60,670 bases of DNA from Streptomyces sp. (GCA_013362785.1 JABFVM010000177.1:1-60670); one strand, 5' to 3'. Positions 17,314 through 25,419 are shown, numbered from the stretch's first letter. Translations and numbers: made by a program. Notes: generated from the sequence alone by a model not told the origin.

Positions 17314-18344
17314 GCCGCCACCCGGGCTTCCGAGTGCGCTTGGCCCGCGTGCTGGTGGATGGCGTCGCGGGAGGTGACGCCGGTGAGGTGGCCGTCCGCG
17401 TCGACGCGGGCGATCAGGCCGGTCGGGGAGGCGATGGACTCGTTGAGCGCGGCGAGCAGGGAGTCGCCGTCCCTGAGCGGTCGCAGGGGGATCTCGGTGT
17501 CCCGCGACGCCCAGTGCACCGGCTTGTTCGCCTCGTCGAGCACCAGGCTCCAGTCGCCGCCCTCCGGTGCCGGGCCCTGCGGGACGTCCGCGAGGGTGCG
17601 CAGGGACAGCAGCTTCAGGCCGCGCTCGGCGCCGAGGAAGTCGGCCACGAAGTCGTCGGCGGGGCGGGCGAGGAGTTCGGCGGGGGAGGCGCACTGGACG
17701 AGGTGGCCGCCGGTGCGGAAGATCGCGATCTGGTCGCCGAGCCGTACGGCCTCGTCGACGTCGTGCGTGACGAAGACGATGGTCTTGCTCAACTCCTTCT
17801 GGAGGCGGAGGAGTTCGTCCTGGAGCTGGGTGCGCACTACGGGGTCGACCGCGCCGAACGGCTCGTCCATCAGCAGTACGGGCGGGTCGGCGGCGAGTGC
17901 GCGGGCGACGCCGACGCGCTGCTGCTGGCCGCCGGAGAGCTGGTGCGGGTAACGCTTGCCGGCGTCGGCCGCGAGACCGACGGTCTCCAGCAGCTCCGCC
18001 GCCCGGGCGCGGGCCCTGCCGCGGCTCCAGCCGAGCAGCAGCGGCACGGTGGCGATGTTGTCGAGCACCGTGCGGTGCGGGAACAGGCCCGCCTGCTGGA
18101 TGACGTAGCCGATGGAGCGGCGCAGCTCGGCGGCGTCCTGTCGGGTGACGTCCCGGCCGCCGACCCGGATGGTGCCGGAGGTCGGTTCGACCATCCGGTT
18201 GATCATCCGCAGGGTGGTCGTCTTGCCGCAACCGGAGGATCCGACCAGGACGGTCACGCCGCCCTCCGGCATCTCCAGGGAGAGATCGTGGACTGCTGTC
18301 GTGCCGTTGGGGAAGCGCTTGTGGACCGCGTCGAACTGGATCAT
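17310..18344 (-). CDS. Betaine-type ABC transporter ATP-binding protein with CBS-like tail
   Basis: The 344-residue ATPase has Walker A in GSSGCGKTTTLR (about residues 35-45), the signature LSGGQQQRVGVARAL, and Walker B in VLLMDEPFGAVD. Behind the ATPase core is a C-terminal extension that looks like one or more CBS modules (residues ~260-335, GDSLLAALNESIASPTG...). These are common in OpuA/OpuC ATPases and tune uptake to ionic strength or nucleotides. It is the first gene of the leftward operon, divergent from the lyase gene. Confidence 0.93.
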   Translation of the reverse strand: MIQFDAVHKRFPNGTTAVHDLSLEMPEGGVTVLVGSSGCGKTTTLRMINRMVEPTSGTIRVGGRDVTRQDAAELRRSIGYVIQQAGLFPHRTVLDNIATVPLLLGWSRGRARARAAELLETVGLAADAGKRYPHQLSGGQQQRVGVARALAADPPVLLMDEPFGAVDPVVRTQLQDELLRLQKELSKTIVFVTHDVDEAVRLGDQIAIFRTGGHLVQCASPAELLARPADDFVADFLGAERGLKLLSLRTLADVPQGPAPEGGDWSLVLDEANKPVHWASRDTEIPLRPLRDGDSLLAALNESIASPTGLIARVDADGHLTGVTSRDAIHQHAGQAHSEARVAA

Positions 18345-18485
18345 GAGATGTCCCTTGCCCGGCTGTATAACGTCATGCAGAGTTCTTGGTAGCTGAATAG
18401 GTTGTCAACGGGTTGGTGTAAATCCGAAGTAACGGATGACCGAAGAGCAAGACGGGATGTCCTGATTGAGGGGAGTTCGTGCTTG
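18345..18485. promoter_or_regulatory. Divergent promoter region between transporter and lyase genes
   Basis: This 141-bp gap must hold both promoters. It is AT-richer than its surroundings. At 18363-18380 the arms ctgtat and atgcag flank aacgtc as an imperfect inverted repeat (five of six), overlapping a TATAAC that could be a -10 element. It is a plausible target of the RpiR-family regulator encoded at 20000-20860, but this is inference from position. Confidence 0.45.
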
Positions 18486-20003
18486 ATGTCGTCTCGGATC
18501 GTGGACGCGCCGGAGGCCGTGTCCTCCGGCTACACCGGACTGGTCGTCCTCGACGGAATCGGCCTCGGCGTCGAGGACGTCGCACGCCTCGCCGACGGGG
18601 CCGCGCGGCCGGTCCCGTCGACCGACGCGATGAAGCGGGCCGAGGAGTCCTGGGACGCCGCCCGACTCATCGCCGCGACGGGCCGTGTCTACGGCCGCTC
18701 CACCGGCGTGGGCGCCAACCGGAACGAGGACGTGCCCACCGACGCCGCCGCCGAACACGGCCTGCGACTGCTGCGCAGCCATGCCGGTGCCATCGGCGAG
18801 GAGCTGCCCGCCCGGCAGGTCCGGGCCATGCTCGCCGTCCGCGCCAACCAGCTGCTGGCCGGCGGCGCGGGCCTGCGCCCCACCGTCATCACCGCGATGT
18901 GCGAGGCACTGGAGAGCGGCGCCCACCCGGTCGTGAACGAGTTCGGCTCGGTCGGCACCGGCGACCTCGCCGCCCTCGCGCAGACCGGCCTCGCGCTGGC
19001 CGGCGAGCACCCCTGGCGCGGCACCGGGGCGCCCGAGCCCCAGCCCCTGGACAACAACGACGCCCTCGCGTTCATCAGCAGCAACGCCCTCACCCTCGGC
19101 CAGGCCGCCCTCGCCCTGCACGAACTGCGCGGCCTCGTCGCCGCCACCCAGGTCGTCGCCGCCCTGTCACTGCTCGCCGTCGACGGCTCCCACGAGGCCT
19201 ACGCCGCCCCCGTGCACACCGCCCGGCCGCACCGGGGGAGCACCGAAGTCGCCCGCCGGATGCGGGAGCTGATCGGCGCCGAGGACCGGCCGACCCCTCC
19301 GCTGGGCCGGATCCAGGATCCGTACGGCTTCCGCTGTCTGCCCCAGATCCACGGCCCCGCGCACGACGCCGCCGACGCCCTGGAGCAGGTGCTCGCGGTG
19401 GAGATCAACGCCGCCGCCGAGAACCCCCTCATCTCCCCCGAGGACATGGCCGCCTACCACCACGGCGGCTTCTACCAGGCCCAACTCGCCCTCTCCCTGG
19501 ACCACTTCAGGCTGGCCCTGACCCAGGTGGCCCGGCTGTCGACGTCCCGCCTGGCCACCCTGAACGAGCCCGCCTACACCCGCCTCAAGCCCTTCCTCGC
19601 CGACCACGCGCCCGCCTCGTCCGGCGTGATGATCCTGGAGTACGCCGCCGCGGCCGCCCTCGGTGACCTGCGCGCCTTCTCCGCTCCCGCCTCGCTCGGC
19701 CACGCTGTACTCTCCCGGGGCGTGGAGGAGCAGGCCAGCTTCGCCTCGCTCGCCGCGCGGCAGACACTGCGCGCGTGCGGCGCGTACCGTCTCGTCGTCG
19801 GCTGTGAACTCGTCGCCGCCGTACGGGCGTTGCGCCAGCGCGGCCTCAGGCCCGAACCTGAGCTTCCGATCGGCCGGGCGATGGAGCTGGCCGAGTCGGT
19901 GCTCGACGACGACCTGGCCGACCGTCCGCTCACCGACGACGTGACGGCGGCGGCCGCACTGCTGGACCGGTTCACGGAGATCTGGAGGGGGAGCGCGGCA
20001 TGA
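18486..20003 (+). CDS. Histidine-ammonia-lyase superfamily protein lacking the canonical Ala-Ser-Gly (MIO) motif
   Basis: This 505-residue protein clearly has the aromatic amino acid lyase fold. It keeps YGRSTGVG (the N-terminal tyrosine loop), LLRSHAG (histidine), IQDPYGFRCLPQIHG (arginine) and EEQASF (C-terminal glutamate). The cofactor-forming segment, normally GSVGASGDLAPLA, reads GSVGTGDLAALA here: one residue shorter, with no Ala-Ser-Gly. The usual asparagine in L-I-N-G is also changed (AFISSN), and the N-F-H-G segment is HHGGFYQ. So it may not build the MIO electrophile and may act on a substrate with a better leaving group. The ATG at 18486 is preferred over an in-frame start 84 bases upstream. 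It overlaps the RpiR gene as ATGA. Confidence 0.88.
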   Translation: MSSRIVDAPEAVSSGYTGLVVLDGIGLGVEDVARLADGAARPVPSTDAMKRAEESWDAARLIAATGRVYGRSTGVGANRNEDVPTDAAAEHGLRLLRSHAGAIGEELPARQVRAMLAVRANQLLAGGAGLRPTVITAMCEALESGAHPVVNEFGSVGTGDLAALAQTGLALAGEHPWRGTGAPEPQPLDNNDALAFISSNALTLGQAALALHELRGLVAATQVVAALSLLAVDGSHEAYAAPVHTARPHRGSTEVARRMRELIGAEDRPTPPLGRIQDPYGFRCLPQIHGPAHDAADALEQVLAVEINAAAENPLISPEDMAAYHHGGFYQAQLALSLDHFRLALTQVARLSTSRLATLNEPAYTRLKPFLADHAPASSGVMILEYAAAAALGDLRAFSAPASLGHAVLSRGVEEQASFASLAARQTLRACGAYRLVVGCELVAAVRALRQRGLRPEPELPIGRAMELAESVLDDDLADRPLTDDVTAAAALLDRFTEIWRGSAA

Positions 20004-20860
20004 GCGCGGACAGGAACACGGGCGGGACGGACAGCCCCGCCGCGCGATTGCAGGCGCTCTTCGAGGGGCACCGGCTCACACCGACCCAGCGGCGCATCGC
20101 GCACAGCATGGTGCGGCGGGCCGCCGACGTGCCCTTCCTGTCCAGTGTCGAACTGGCCGAGCTGGCCGGGGTCAGCCAGCCGTCCGTGACCCGCTTCGCC
20201 GTCGCCCTCGGCTTCGACGGCTACCCGGCGCTGCGCAAGCACCTGCGCGAGGTCGCGCCCGTCGAGCAGGCGGCGGACACCGGCTCGTACAACGAGTACC
20301 AGCAGGCCGTCGAGGCCGAGATCGAGAACCTGCGGCATCTGGCGGAGGTGCTGGCCGACCCGCGCCCGGTGCAGAAGGCCGGACGGCTGCTCGCCGCCTC
20401 GCGCCCCCTGCCGGTGCTCGGCCTGCGCGCCGCCGCCTCCCAGGCGTACGGCTTCTCGTACTTCGCCGCCAAGGTCCATCCGGACGTACGGCTGCTGGAC
20501 GAGGGCGGCACGATGATCCAGGACCGTATCGACGCCGCCGTACGGGCCGGCGCGAGCGCCCTGCTCTGCTTCGCGCTGCCCCGGCATCCGCGCGAGGTCG
20601 TGGACACCCTCGCCCACGCCAAGGAGGCCGGGCTGACGGTCGTCACGGTCGCCGACTCCGCGTTCGCGCCGGTCGCCAAGGTCTCCGACCTGCTGCTGCC
20701 CGCCGCCGTCGGCACCGGCCTCGCCTTCGACACGGCCTGCGCGCCGATGCTGCTGGGCCGGGTCCTGCTGGAGGCCATGTGCGACGACCTGCCGGACGCC
20801 CAGGCGCGACTGGAGGAGTTCGACGCGCGGGCGGCGGCGCGGGGGTTGTTCGTCGAGTGA
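20000..20860 (+). CDS. MurR/RpiR-family transcriptional regulator
   Basis: The 286-residue protein has the family's N-terminal helix-turn-helix (FLSSVELAELAGVSQPSVTRFAVALGFDGYPAL, residues ~50-82). A C-terminal SIS domain of phosphosugar-binding type follows (from residue ~130, LPVLGLRAAASQAYGFSYFAAK). In catabolic loci such regulators often sense a pathway intermediate. The start overlaps the lyase stop (ATGA), so the two are translationally coupled. The likely targets are its own operon and the divergent transporter. Confidence 0.92.
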   Translation: MSADRNTGGTDSPAARLQALFEGHRLTPTQRRIAHSMVRRAADVPFLSSVELAELAGVSQPSVTRFAVALGFDGYPALRKHLREVAPVEQAADTGSYNEYQQAVEAEIENLRHLAEVLADPRPVQKAGRLLAASRPLPVLGLRAAASQAYGFSYFAAKVHPDVRLLDEGGTMIQDRIDAAVRAGASALLCFALPRHPREVVDTLAHAKEAGLTVVTVADSAFAPVAKVSDLLLPAAVGTGLAFDTACAPMLLGRVLLEAMCDDLPDAQARLEEFDARAAARGLFVE

Positions 20861-20967
20861 GCCGGTGACGGCGGCAGGGGGCAGGGCGGCTTCTTAAGGC
20901 TCGTCTCACGTTCGCTGGCTAGCGTGCGCGCACAGCATCTGGACAGACGTGAGACGGGAGGCGGGAC

Positions 20968-21555
20968 GTGGCACGCGCAGGTGGGCAGGGGCTGGCTCGG
21001 GTGGCCGTCGTCGTACGGGCCGGGGCGGCGCCGTTGTGGTGGCTCGGGGTGTTCGCGGCGGGCATCGGGGCGCTGGTGCCCGGGCTGACGGGACGCCGGA
21101 TCGGGGTGCTGGCGGGGGCGGCGCTGTTCCTCGTCGCCGTGCCGGTCGTGGCGTACGCCCGCCGCAAGCGGTACGCCGCCCTGATCCGCTCGGCCGCCCG
21201 CGCCGGCAAGCACGATGTGCTCCAGGACCGTGCCGTGGCCGTGCGCAACTGGCGCCGGGGACACCGCTGGTGGCTGCTGCTCGCGTTCCTCGCCGCGCTG
21301 GGCAGCGCGTTCGCGGTGCCGGCGACGGGCGGGATGCTGCTGGCCGGGTGCGGGGCGGGGCTGCGGCTCAAGGCGTCGTGGCTCGGCCGTCGGGAGCGGG
21401 ACGGGAACGCCCTGCTGTGGGTGCGGGTCGACTGGCTCGACGGCCGCGGCGGCCGGCCGGCGGGCAAGGCCGTGAAGGCCTACCGCAGTACCGGCATCGC
21501 CGCGGGCGACGCGGCCCCGGGCGGGGCCCGCCGCCGCACCGCGGCGCTGGTTTAG
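20968..21555 (+). CDS. Hypothetical integral membrane protein
   Basis: The 195-residue protein starts at GTG with GGAGGCGGGAC before it. It has hydrophobic pairs near residues 22-60 (APLWWLGVFAAGIGALVPG and VLAGAALFLVAVPVVAY). After a basic cytoplasmic stretch come further segments around 100-130, then a basic C-terminal tail. There are no catalytic motifs I can name. It stands alone between the RpiR gene and the convergent roadblock operon. Confidence 0.75.
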   Translation: MARAGGQGLARVAVVVRAGAAPLWWLGVFAAGIGALVPGLTGRRIGVLAGAALFLVAVPVVAYARRKRYAALIRSAARAGKHDVLQDRAVAVRNWRRGHRWWLLLAFLAALGSAFAVPATGGMLLAGCGAGLRLKASWLGRRERDGNALLWVRVDWLDGRGGRPAGKAVKAYRSTGIAAGDAAPGGARRRTAALV

Positions 21556-21580
21556 GCCGGTGGGTCGGTAGGCCCGTGGG

Positions 21581-21955
21581 TCAGACCTCCAGGTCCTCCT
21601 CGATCTTCTTCAGCTGGTGCCTGGCCATGGCGAGGTTGGCCCGCTTGGCGTCGAGGACCAGGTAGAGGAAGAGGCCGTTGCCCCCGCGCCCGGTGATCAG
21701 CCGGATCAGGTGGTACTGGTCGCTGAGGGTGATCAGGATGTCCTCGATGCCGCCCTTGAGGCCGAGGTGCTCCATGGTGCGCATCTTGGAGCGGACCACG
21801 TCGGTGTTGCCCGCGGCGGCGACATTGAGGTCGAAGCTCTTGCTGCCGCCGAGCGTGCCGAGGGCCATGCCGCTGGTGTAGTCGACGAGCGCGACGCCGG
21901 TCGCACCCTCGATGGAGGCGAGGCATTCCTTCAGGGTGGTCTCGGTGTTGGCCAT
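21581..21955 (-). CDS. Roadblock/LC7-type protein (last of the roadblock operon)
   Basis: This 124-residue single-domain protein has the roadblock pattern: an N-terminal helix (TLKECLASIEGATGVALVDYTSG), a beta strand pair, then GIEDILITLSDQYHLIRLI and a C-terminal helix (ANLAMARHQLKKIEEDL). The start MANTETT at 21955 has an AGGAA upstream. Roadblock proteins usually regulate small Ras-like GTPases (MglB/MglA, CvnB/CvnD), but none is encoded nearby. It is closely similar in layout to the first gene of the operon (23356-23748), so the two are paralogs. Confidence 0.85.
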   Translation of the reverse strand: MANTETTLKECLASIEGATGVALVDYTSGMALGTLGGSKSFDLNVAAAGNTDVVRSKMRTMEHLGLKGGIEDILITLSDQYHLIRLITGRGGNGLFLYLVLDAKRANLAMARHQLKKIEEDLEV

Positions 21956-21969
21956 GATGGGGGTTCCTC

Positions 21970-22491
21970 TCAACTGTCCGTAGTGGTGCGCGCGTTGGCG
22001 GTGGTGCGGGTGGTACGCGCGTTTCTCGTGCGGGTGGGCATGGGTTTGGTCTCCTTGGACTGGCTGGACTCCTTCGGCTCCTTGGCGGAGCTCTTGACGG
22101 GGCTCCGGCGGGGCGGCGCCGCCTCCGCGTCGACCAGCTCGCCGATCCGGGCACCGGCGCGGCGGCCCTCCAGATGCAGTCGGCCGACGTTGACGCCGTC
22201 CTTGGCGAGCAGCGTCAGCACGGCGGTGTCGCCCGCGGCGTACGTCGCCACATAGCCGTCCGCCCCGCGTACCAGCAGTTCACGGAAGTCGCCCCGGCCG
22301 GTCGCGTCGGTCATCCGCTGGGCGACACCGAGTGCGGCGGCGGTCAGCGCGGCGAGGCCGTCCGGTTCGACGCCGGGTGTGTCGTGGGCGAGGACGAGGC
22401 CGTCCACGCCCGCCGCGAGCGCCCCGGTCAGCTGGGGCACACGGGCTCTGAGCCGGCGGAACTCGTCGAGTATCGGGGCCTCGGCCGCCAT
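21970..22491 (-). CDS. Roadblock-type protein with long basic tail
   Basis: The 173-residue protein starts at 22491, where GAGGAG sits 7-8 bases upstream; an in-frame codon further up would overlap the preceding gene. Residues 1-120 form a roadblock-like domain (FRRLRARVPQLTGALAAGVDG and ADGYVATYAAGDTAVLTLLA). The last ~45 residues are a lysine/threonine/arginine-rich disordered tail. It lies third in a four-gene leftward operon. A scaffold or GTPase-regulator role is the family expectation. Confidence 0.82.
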   Translation of the reverse strand: MAAEAPILDEFRRLRARVPQLTGALAAGVDGLVLAHDTPGVEPDGLAALTAAALGVAQRMTDATGRGDFRELLVRGADGYVATYAAGDTAVLTLLAKDGVNVGRLHLEGRRAGARIGELVDAEAAPPRRSPVKSSAKEPKESSQSKETKPMPTRTRNARTTRTTANARTTTDS

Positions 22492-22570
22492 CAGGTTTCT
22501 CCTCTCGGCGCGGGACCGCTGCGGCGGGCGCGGCACCCCGACCGGCTCGCGGTCCTCGAAGGGTTTGCGG

Positions 22571-23359
22571 TCAAAGGGCCTCCAGCGCATCCCTGACCCT
22601 CTTCAGCAGCGCGATGTAGGGATCGGCGCCGTCGGGTGGGTGGTCCTCCACGGGGGGCGGCTGCGAGGACACGAGCCCCGCCGCGGCCAGCCGCCGTATG
22701 TGCACCAGCGTGTGGAACGCCGGTCTGCCCAGCTCCCGCGCGATGTCCGTGGCCCGTCGCACGCCGTCCACCCTCGCGAGTACGGCGGCCTGCCGGGACG
22801 GGACCGCGGGGGCCGCCACCGGGTCGGCCCGGATCAGCGGCGCGGCGTCCGTCGCCGGGTCGGGCCAGATACGGCGCAGCAGGGCGCGCCGGCGCAGCGT
22901 CTCGCGCTCCAGGTCGTCCACCGCCACGGGATGCACGGAGGCGAGCCAGTGCGCGGTGCCGTAGCGGAAGCGGCCGGGCGCGCTGCTGGGGGCGAGGGCG
23001 AAGTACGCGGCGTCGTACAGCGCGCTCACCTGGGCCAGCTCCAGCACCCCCGGCGGCAGGCCGCGCCGCCGCAGCCGCTCCTCGTCCGCGTTGTCCTCGG
23101 CGTCCTGCCAGGTCTCGGCGTCGAGCGCGCCGTGGGTCGTCAGGAGCAGGCCGAGGCTGGGCGCGAGCAGGCTCTCGGCGTGCACCACCCGGCCCTCCAC
23201 GAGGTGGAGCGCGCCGTGCTCACGGGCCAGGACGCCGGTGGCCCGCTCCTCCGCGAGCCGGGTCAGCATCGGCGAGACCACGCCCCGCGCCCGCTCCCTG
23301 GCCGCCGACGCGTCCCGGACCGGCAGCCGCGGCGGCGGAGTGGTTCCGACCACGGTCAT
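22571..23359 (-). CDS. DUF4388-like regulator with winged-helix-type C-terminus
   Basis: This 262-residue protein begins with a domain containing TGVLAREHGALHLVEGRVVHAES, which resembles the DUF4388/PATAN module of bacterial signalling proteins. The middle part is helical. The C-terminal ~80 residues (QAAVLARVDGVRRATDIARELG then FHTLVHIRRLAAAGLV) look like a winged helix. Its start overlaps the stop of the first gene (ATGA, 23356-23359). With three roadblock proteins around it, it is probably the output or adaptor of a small signalling module. Confidence 0.75.
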   Translation of the reverse strand: MTVVGTTPPPRLPVRDASAARERARGVVSPMLTRLAEERATGVLAREHGALHLVEGRVVHAESLLAPSLGLLLTTHGALDAETWQDAEDNADEERLRRRGLPPGVLELAQVSALYDAAYFALAPSSAPGRFRYGTAHWLASVHPVAVDDLERETLRRRALLRRIWPDPATDAAPLIRADPVAAPAVPSRQAAVLARVDGVRRATDIARELGRPAFHTLVHIRRLAAAGLVSSQPPPVEDHPPDGADPYIALLKRVRDALEAL

Positions 23360-23748
23360 GCCAGCACCAGCCGTTCGGCCATCTCGCCCAGCCGGATGCG
23401 GGCCAGCGCGAGGTTGCCGTCCGAGCGGGCCAGCCACAGGTACAGCACCACGCTGCTGTCGAACGTCGTCGGCACGAACCGCAGCACGTGGTAGCTGTCC
23501 CGGTTGCTGAGGATCACGTCCTCCACCGGCGGATCCATGTCGTCGGAGCCGTCGGCCGGCCCGAACGCGTGCTGCTCGGCGGCCAGCCGCGCCAGCTCCG
23601 CGGTCTCGGCGGCCGCCGTCTCGTGGTCACCGCCCGGCGGGTCGCCCACGGTGCCCAGGGCCAGCCCGCTCGTCCAGTCGACCAGCGCCGCCCCCCGTGC
23701 ACCGGGCAGCCTCATCGTCTCCAGCAAGCACTCGTCGATTCCGGGCAC
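23356..23748 (-). CDS. Roadblock/LC7-type protein (first of the operon)
   Basis: This 130-residue protein is built like the fourth gene of the operon: helix CLLETMRLPGARGAALVDWTSG, strands including DVILSNRDSYHVLRFV, and a final helix LALARIRLGEMAERL. An acidic insertion sits near residues 40-75. It is translationally coupled to the DUF4388-like gene. The duplicated first and last genes suggest a heterodimeric or layered roadblock assembly. Confidence 0.83.
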   Translation of the reverse strand: MPGIDECLLETMRLPGARGAALVDWTSGLALGTVGDPPGGDHETAAAETAELARLAAEQHAFGPADGSDDMDPPVEDVILSNRDSYHVLRFVPTTFDSSVVLYLWLARSDGNLALARIRLGEMAERLVLA

Positions 23749-23866
23749 CGTCGCTCCCCTCCCGCCTGGGGTTCGCCTGAGTGACGTTGAAACTACGCAA
23801 CGTGTGTGCGGCGAGTGAGCGTTCGGGCATTTTCCAGTGGAACATGCGCGGAGTGACTAGGGTGGG

Positions 23867-23895
23867 TCAACTGAGCTTGTTTTGGGGCCAGTTGA
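23867..23895. promoter_or_regulatory. Inverted repeat upstream of the roadblock operon
   Basis: Perfect 7-bp arms, tcaactg (23867-23873) and cagttga (23889-23895), are separated by 15 bp. They sit about 120 bp upstream of the roadblock operon and just past the decarboxylase-like gene (leftward, ends 23930). It may be an operator or a weak terminator. Confidence 0.4.
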
Positions 23896-23929
23896 TCGCG
23901 TATGGCCTACTGTCGGGGGTCGGCCTTCG

Positions 23930-25342
23930 TCAACGGCGCTTCGGCGCGGGCAGGGTGGTGAGCGAAGAGGCGTGCGCCCCTCCCGATTCGGCCACGATCT
24001 CGTCGAGCGACTGCGGCTCACGCACCGTCGCGAAGGCGATGCCCCCGGCTTCGTCGGACGCGAAGCCGTAAATGCCGGGCCGGGCAAGGGAGTTGTAGGC
24101 GTAGTGGTGCGCGAAGTAGTACGCCCCCGTGTCCGCCGCCGCCGCGAAGTCCCCCTGCTCCAGCAGCGGCAACGCGCACCCCTCGGCCAGCAGATCGCCC
24201 GAGAAGCAGGCCGGTCCCGCCACGTCCTGCACCACGGCCGGCCCCTCCTTCGGGCGCCCCTTGCCGTCGTACGCCGCGATCCGCAGCGGCCAGCTCCCCG
24301 GCGCGTACACCGTCCGCGTCGCCACCTGCACCCCCGCGTGCGTGATCGCCACCGGCCGTCCGCCCGCGCTCTTGGCGTACTCGACCCGCGCCACGACCGT
24401 CCCGTGCTTGGCCAGCAGCGACCGGCCGAACTCCGTGACCAGCCCGTAGCGGCCGTCGAACAGCCCCGGCACCGCCTCGTTCAGCAGCCGCGCGTACTGC
24501 GCGTACGTCGGTGTGGTGGCGTCCGAGGCGAAATTGACCGGCAGCCCGCCGCCGATGTCGAGCGTGTCGATCTGCCGCCGCCCGATCCGCCGGTTGATCT
24601 CCTCGGCGAGGGCGTACGCCTCCGCGACCCCCTGCGTCATCAGTGACAGCGGGATGCCCTGCGAGCCGGTGTGCGCATGCAGCCGGGTCAGCCACGGGCG
24701 GTCCTGATACGCCCGCACGACCCACTCCCGCGCCCCCTCGTCGCGCAGCGCCACCCCGAACTTCGACGTCGCCGTCGCCGTGGACGTCGCCTCGATCGAA
24801 CCCCCGCCGACCTGCGGATTCACCCGGATCCCGAGCGGCGAGCGGCTCGCCGCCGACCGCACCAGGGCGTCGATCCGGTCCAGCTCCTGCGGGTTGTCCG
24901 CGTTGACGGCGATGCCCAGCGCCAGCGCCTCCCGCAGCTCGGCCGGGGTCTTGGCCGGCGAGTCCAGCACCGTCATCTCCGGACGCAGCCCCGCCGCCCG
25001 CGCCAGCGCCAGCTCACCCGGGCTCGCCACCTCCGCCCCGATGCCCTCCTCGCGCAGCAGCCGCAGCACCGGCACCAGCGGGGTCGCCTTCACCGCGAAG
25101 GCGTGCAGCACGGGTGTCCCCGGCGCCACCACCGCGTCGAACGCCGCCCGCAGCGCCGCCGCCGACTCCCGGATGCCGGTGACGTCCAGCAGGCCGACGA
25201 TGGGGGAGTCGGGCCCGAGCAGCCCCTGCTCCACGGCCGCCCGCACCGCCTCGTCCCGCCGCGCCACCCGGTCGGCGTCATACGCCGGGATCGCCCTTTC
25301 GTTGCCCACAACATCCCCCGTCGTGTCGTTGTACGAGCCCAT
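23930..25342 (-). CDS. PLP-dependent decarboxylase-fold enzyme (diaminopimelate decarboxylase-like)
   Basis: The 470-residue protein has the fold type III PLP barrel of LysA/ornithine decarboxylases. The cofactor lysine is in HAFAVKATPL (near residue 86), the barrel motif is HTGSQG, the phosphate loop is DIGGGLP, and the active-site cysteine is in GPACFSGD. LysA normally has C-E-S-G-D there. The Glu-to-Phe change suggests a substrate other than meso-diaminopimelate, so I do not call it lysA. The ATG at 25342 is chosen over a TTG twelve bases upstream. It is divergent from hutU. Confidence 0.82.
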   Translation of the reverse strand: MGSYNDTTGDVVGNERAIPAYDADRVARRDEAVRAAVEQGLLGPDSPIVGLLDVTGIRESAAALRAAFDAVVAPGTPVLHAFAVKATPLVPVLRLLREEGIGAEVASPGELALARAAGLRPEMTVLDSPAKTPAELREALALGIAVNADNPQELDRIDALVRSAASRSPLGIRVNPQVGGGSIEATSTATATSKFGVALRDEGAREWVVRAYQDRPWLTRLHAHTGSQGIPLSLMTQGVAEAYALAEEINRRIGRRQIDTLDIGGGLPVNFASDATTPTYAQYARLLNEAVPGLFDGRYGLVTEFGRSLLAKHGTVVARVEYAKSAGGRPVAITHAGVQVATRTVYAPGSWPLRIAAYDGKGRPKEGPAVVQDVAGPACFSGDLLAEGCALPLLEQGDFAAAADTGAYYFAHHYAYNSLARPGIYGFASDEAGGIAFATVREPQSLDEIVAESGGAHASSLTTLPAPKRR

Positions 25343-25390
25343 GCATCCAGCCAAACACCCGGGACGCGCACGCGCTGGCGCACGGATGTA

Positions 25391-25419
25391 TTGACTAGTT
25401 CTATTCAGGCGGTCAGGAT
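25391..25419 (+). promoter_or_regulatory. Candidate hutU promoter
   Basis: A TTGACT (25391-25396), a 17-bp spacer and CAGGAT (25414-25419) lie 32 bp before the hutU start. The -35 overlaps the palindrome ACTAGT in an AT-rich patch. This would drive the whole hutU-hutI operon. Confidence 0.5.

Noticed and set aside
17314..18231. Upstream part of the open frame containing the first betaine permease
   Set aside because: Out of frame within the ATPase gene with Arg/Pro/Gly-rich shadow sequence; the permease start is the ATGA at 17311-17313.
18402..18485. N-terminal extension of the lyase to 18402
   Set aside because: It would occupy most of the divergent promoter gap, lacks family similarity, and the ATG at 18486 has a purine-rich upstream site.
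18486..20003. Calling the lyase hutH
   Set aside because: It lacks the Ala-Ser-Gly MIO tripeptide and other HutH active-site residues, and is linked to a betaine transporter rather than to the hut operon.
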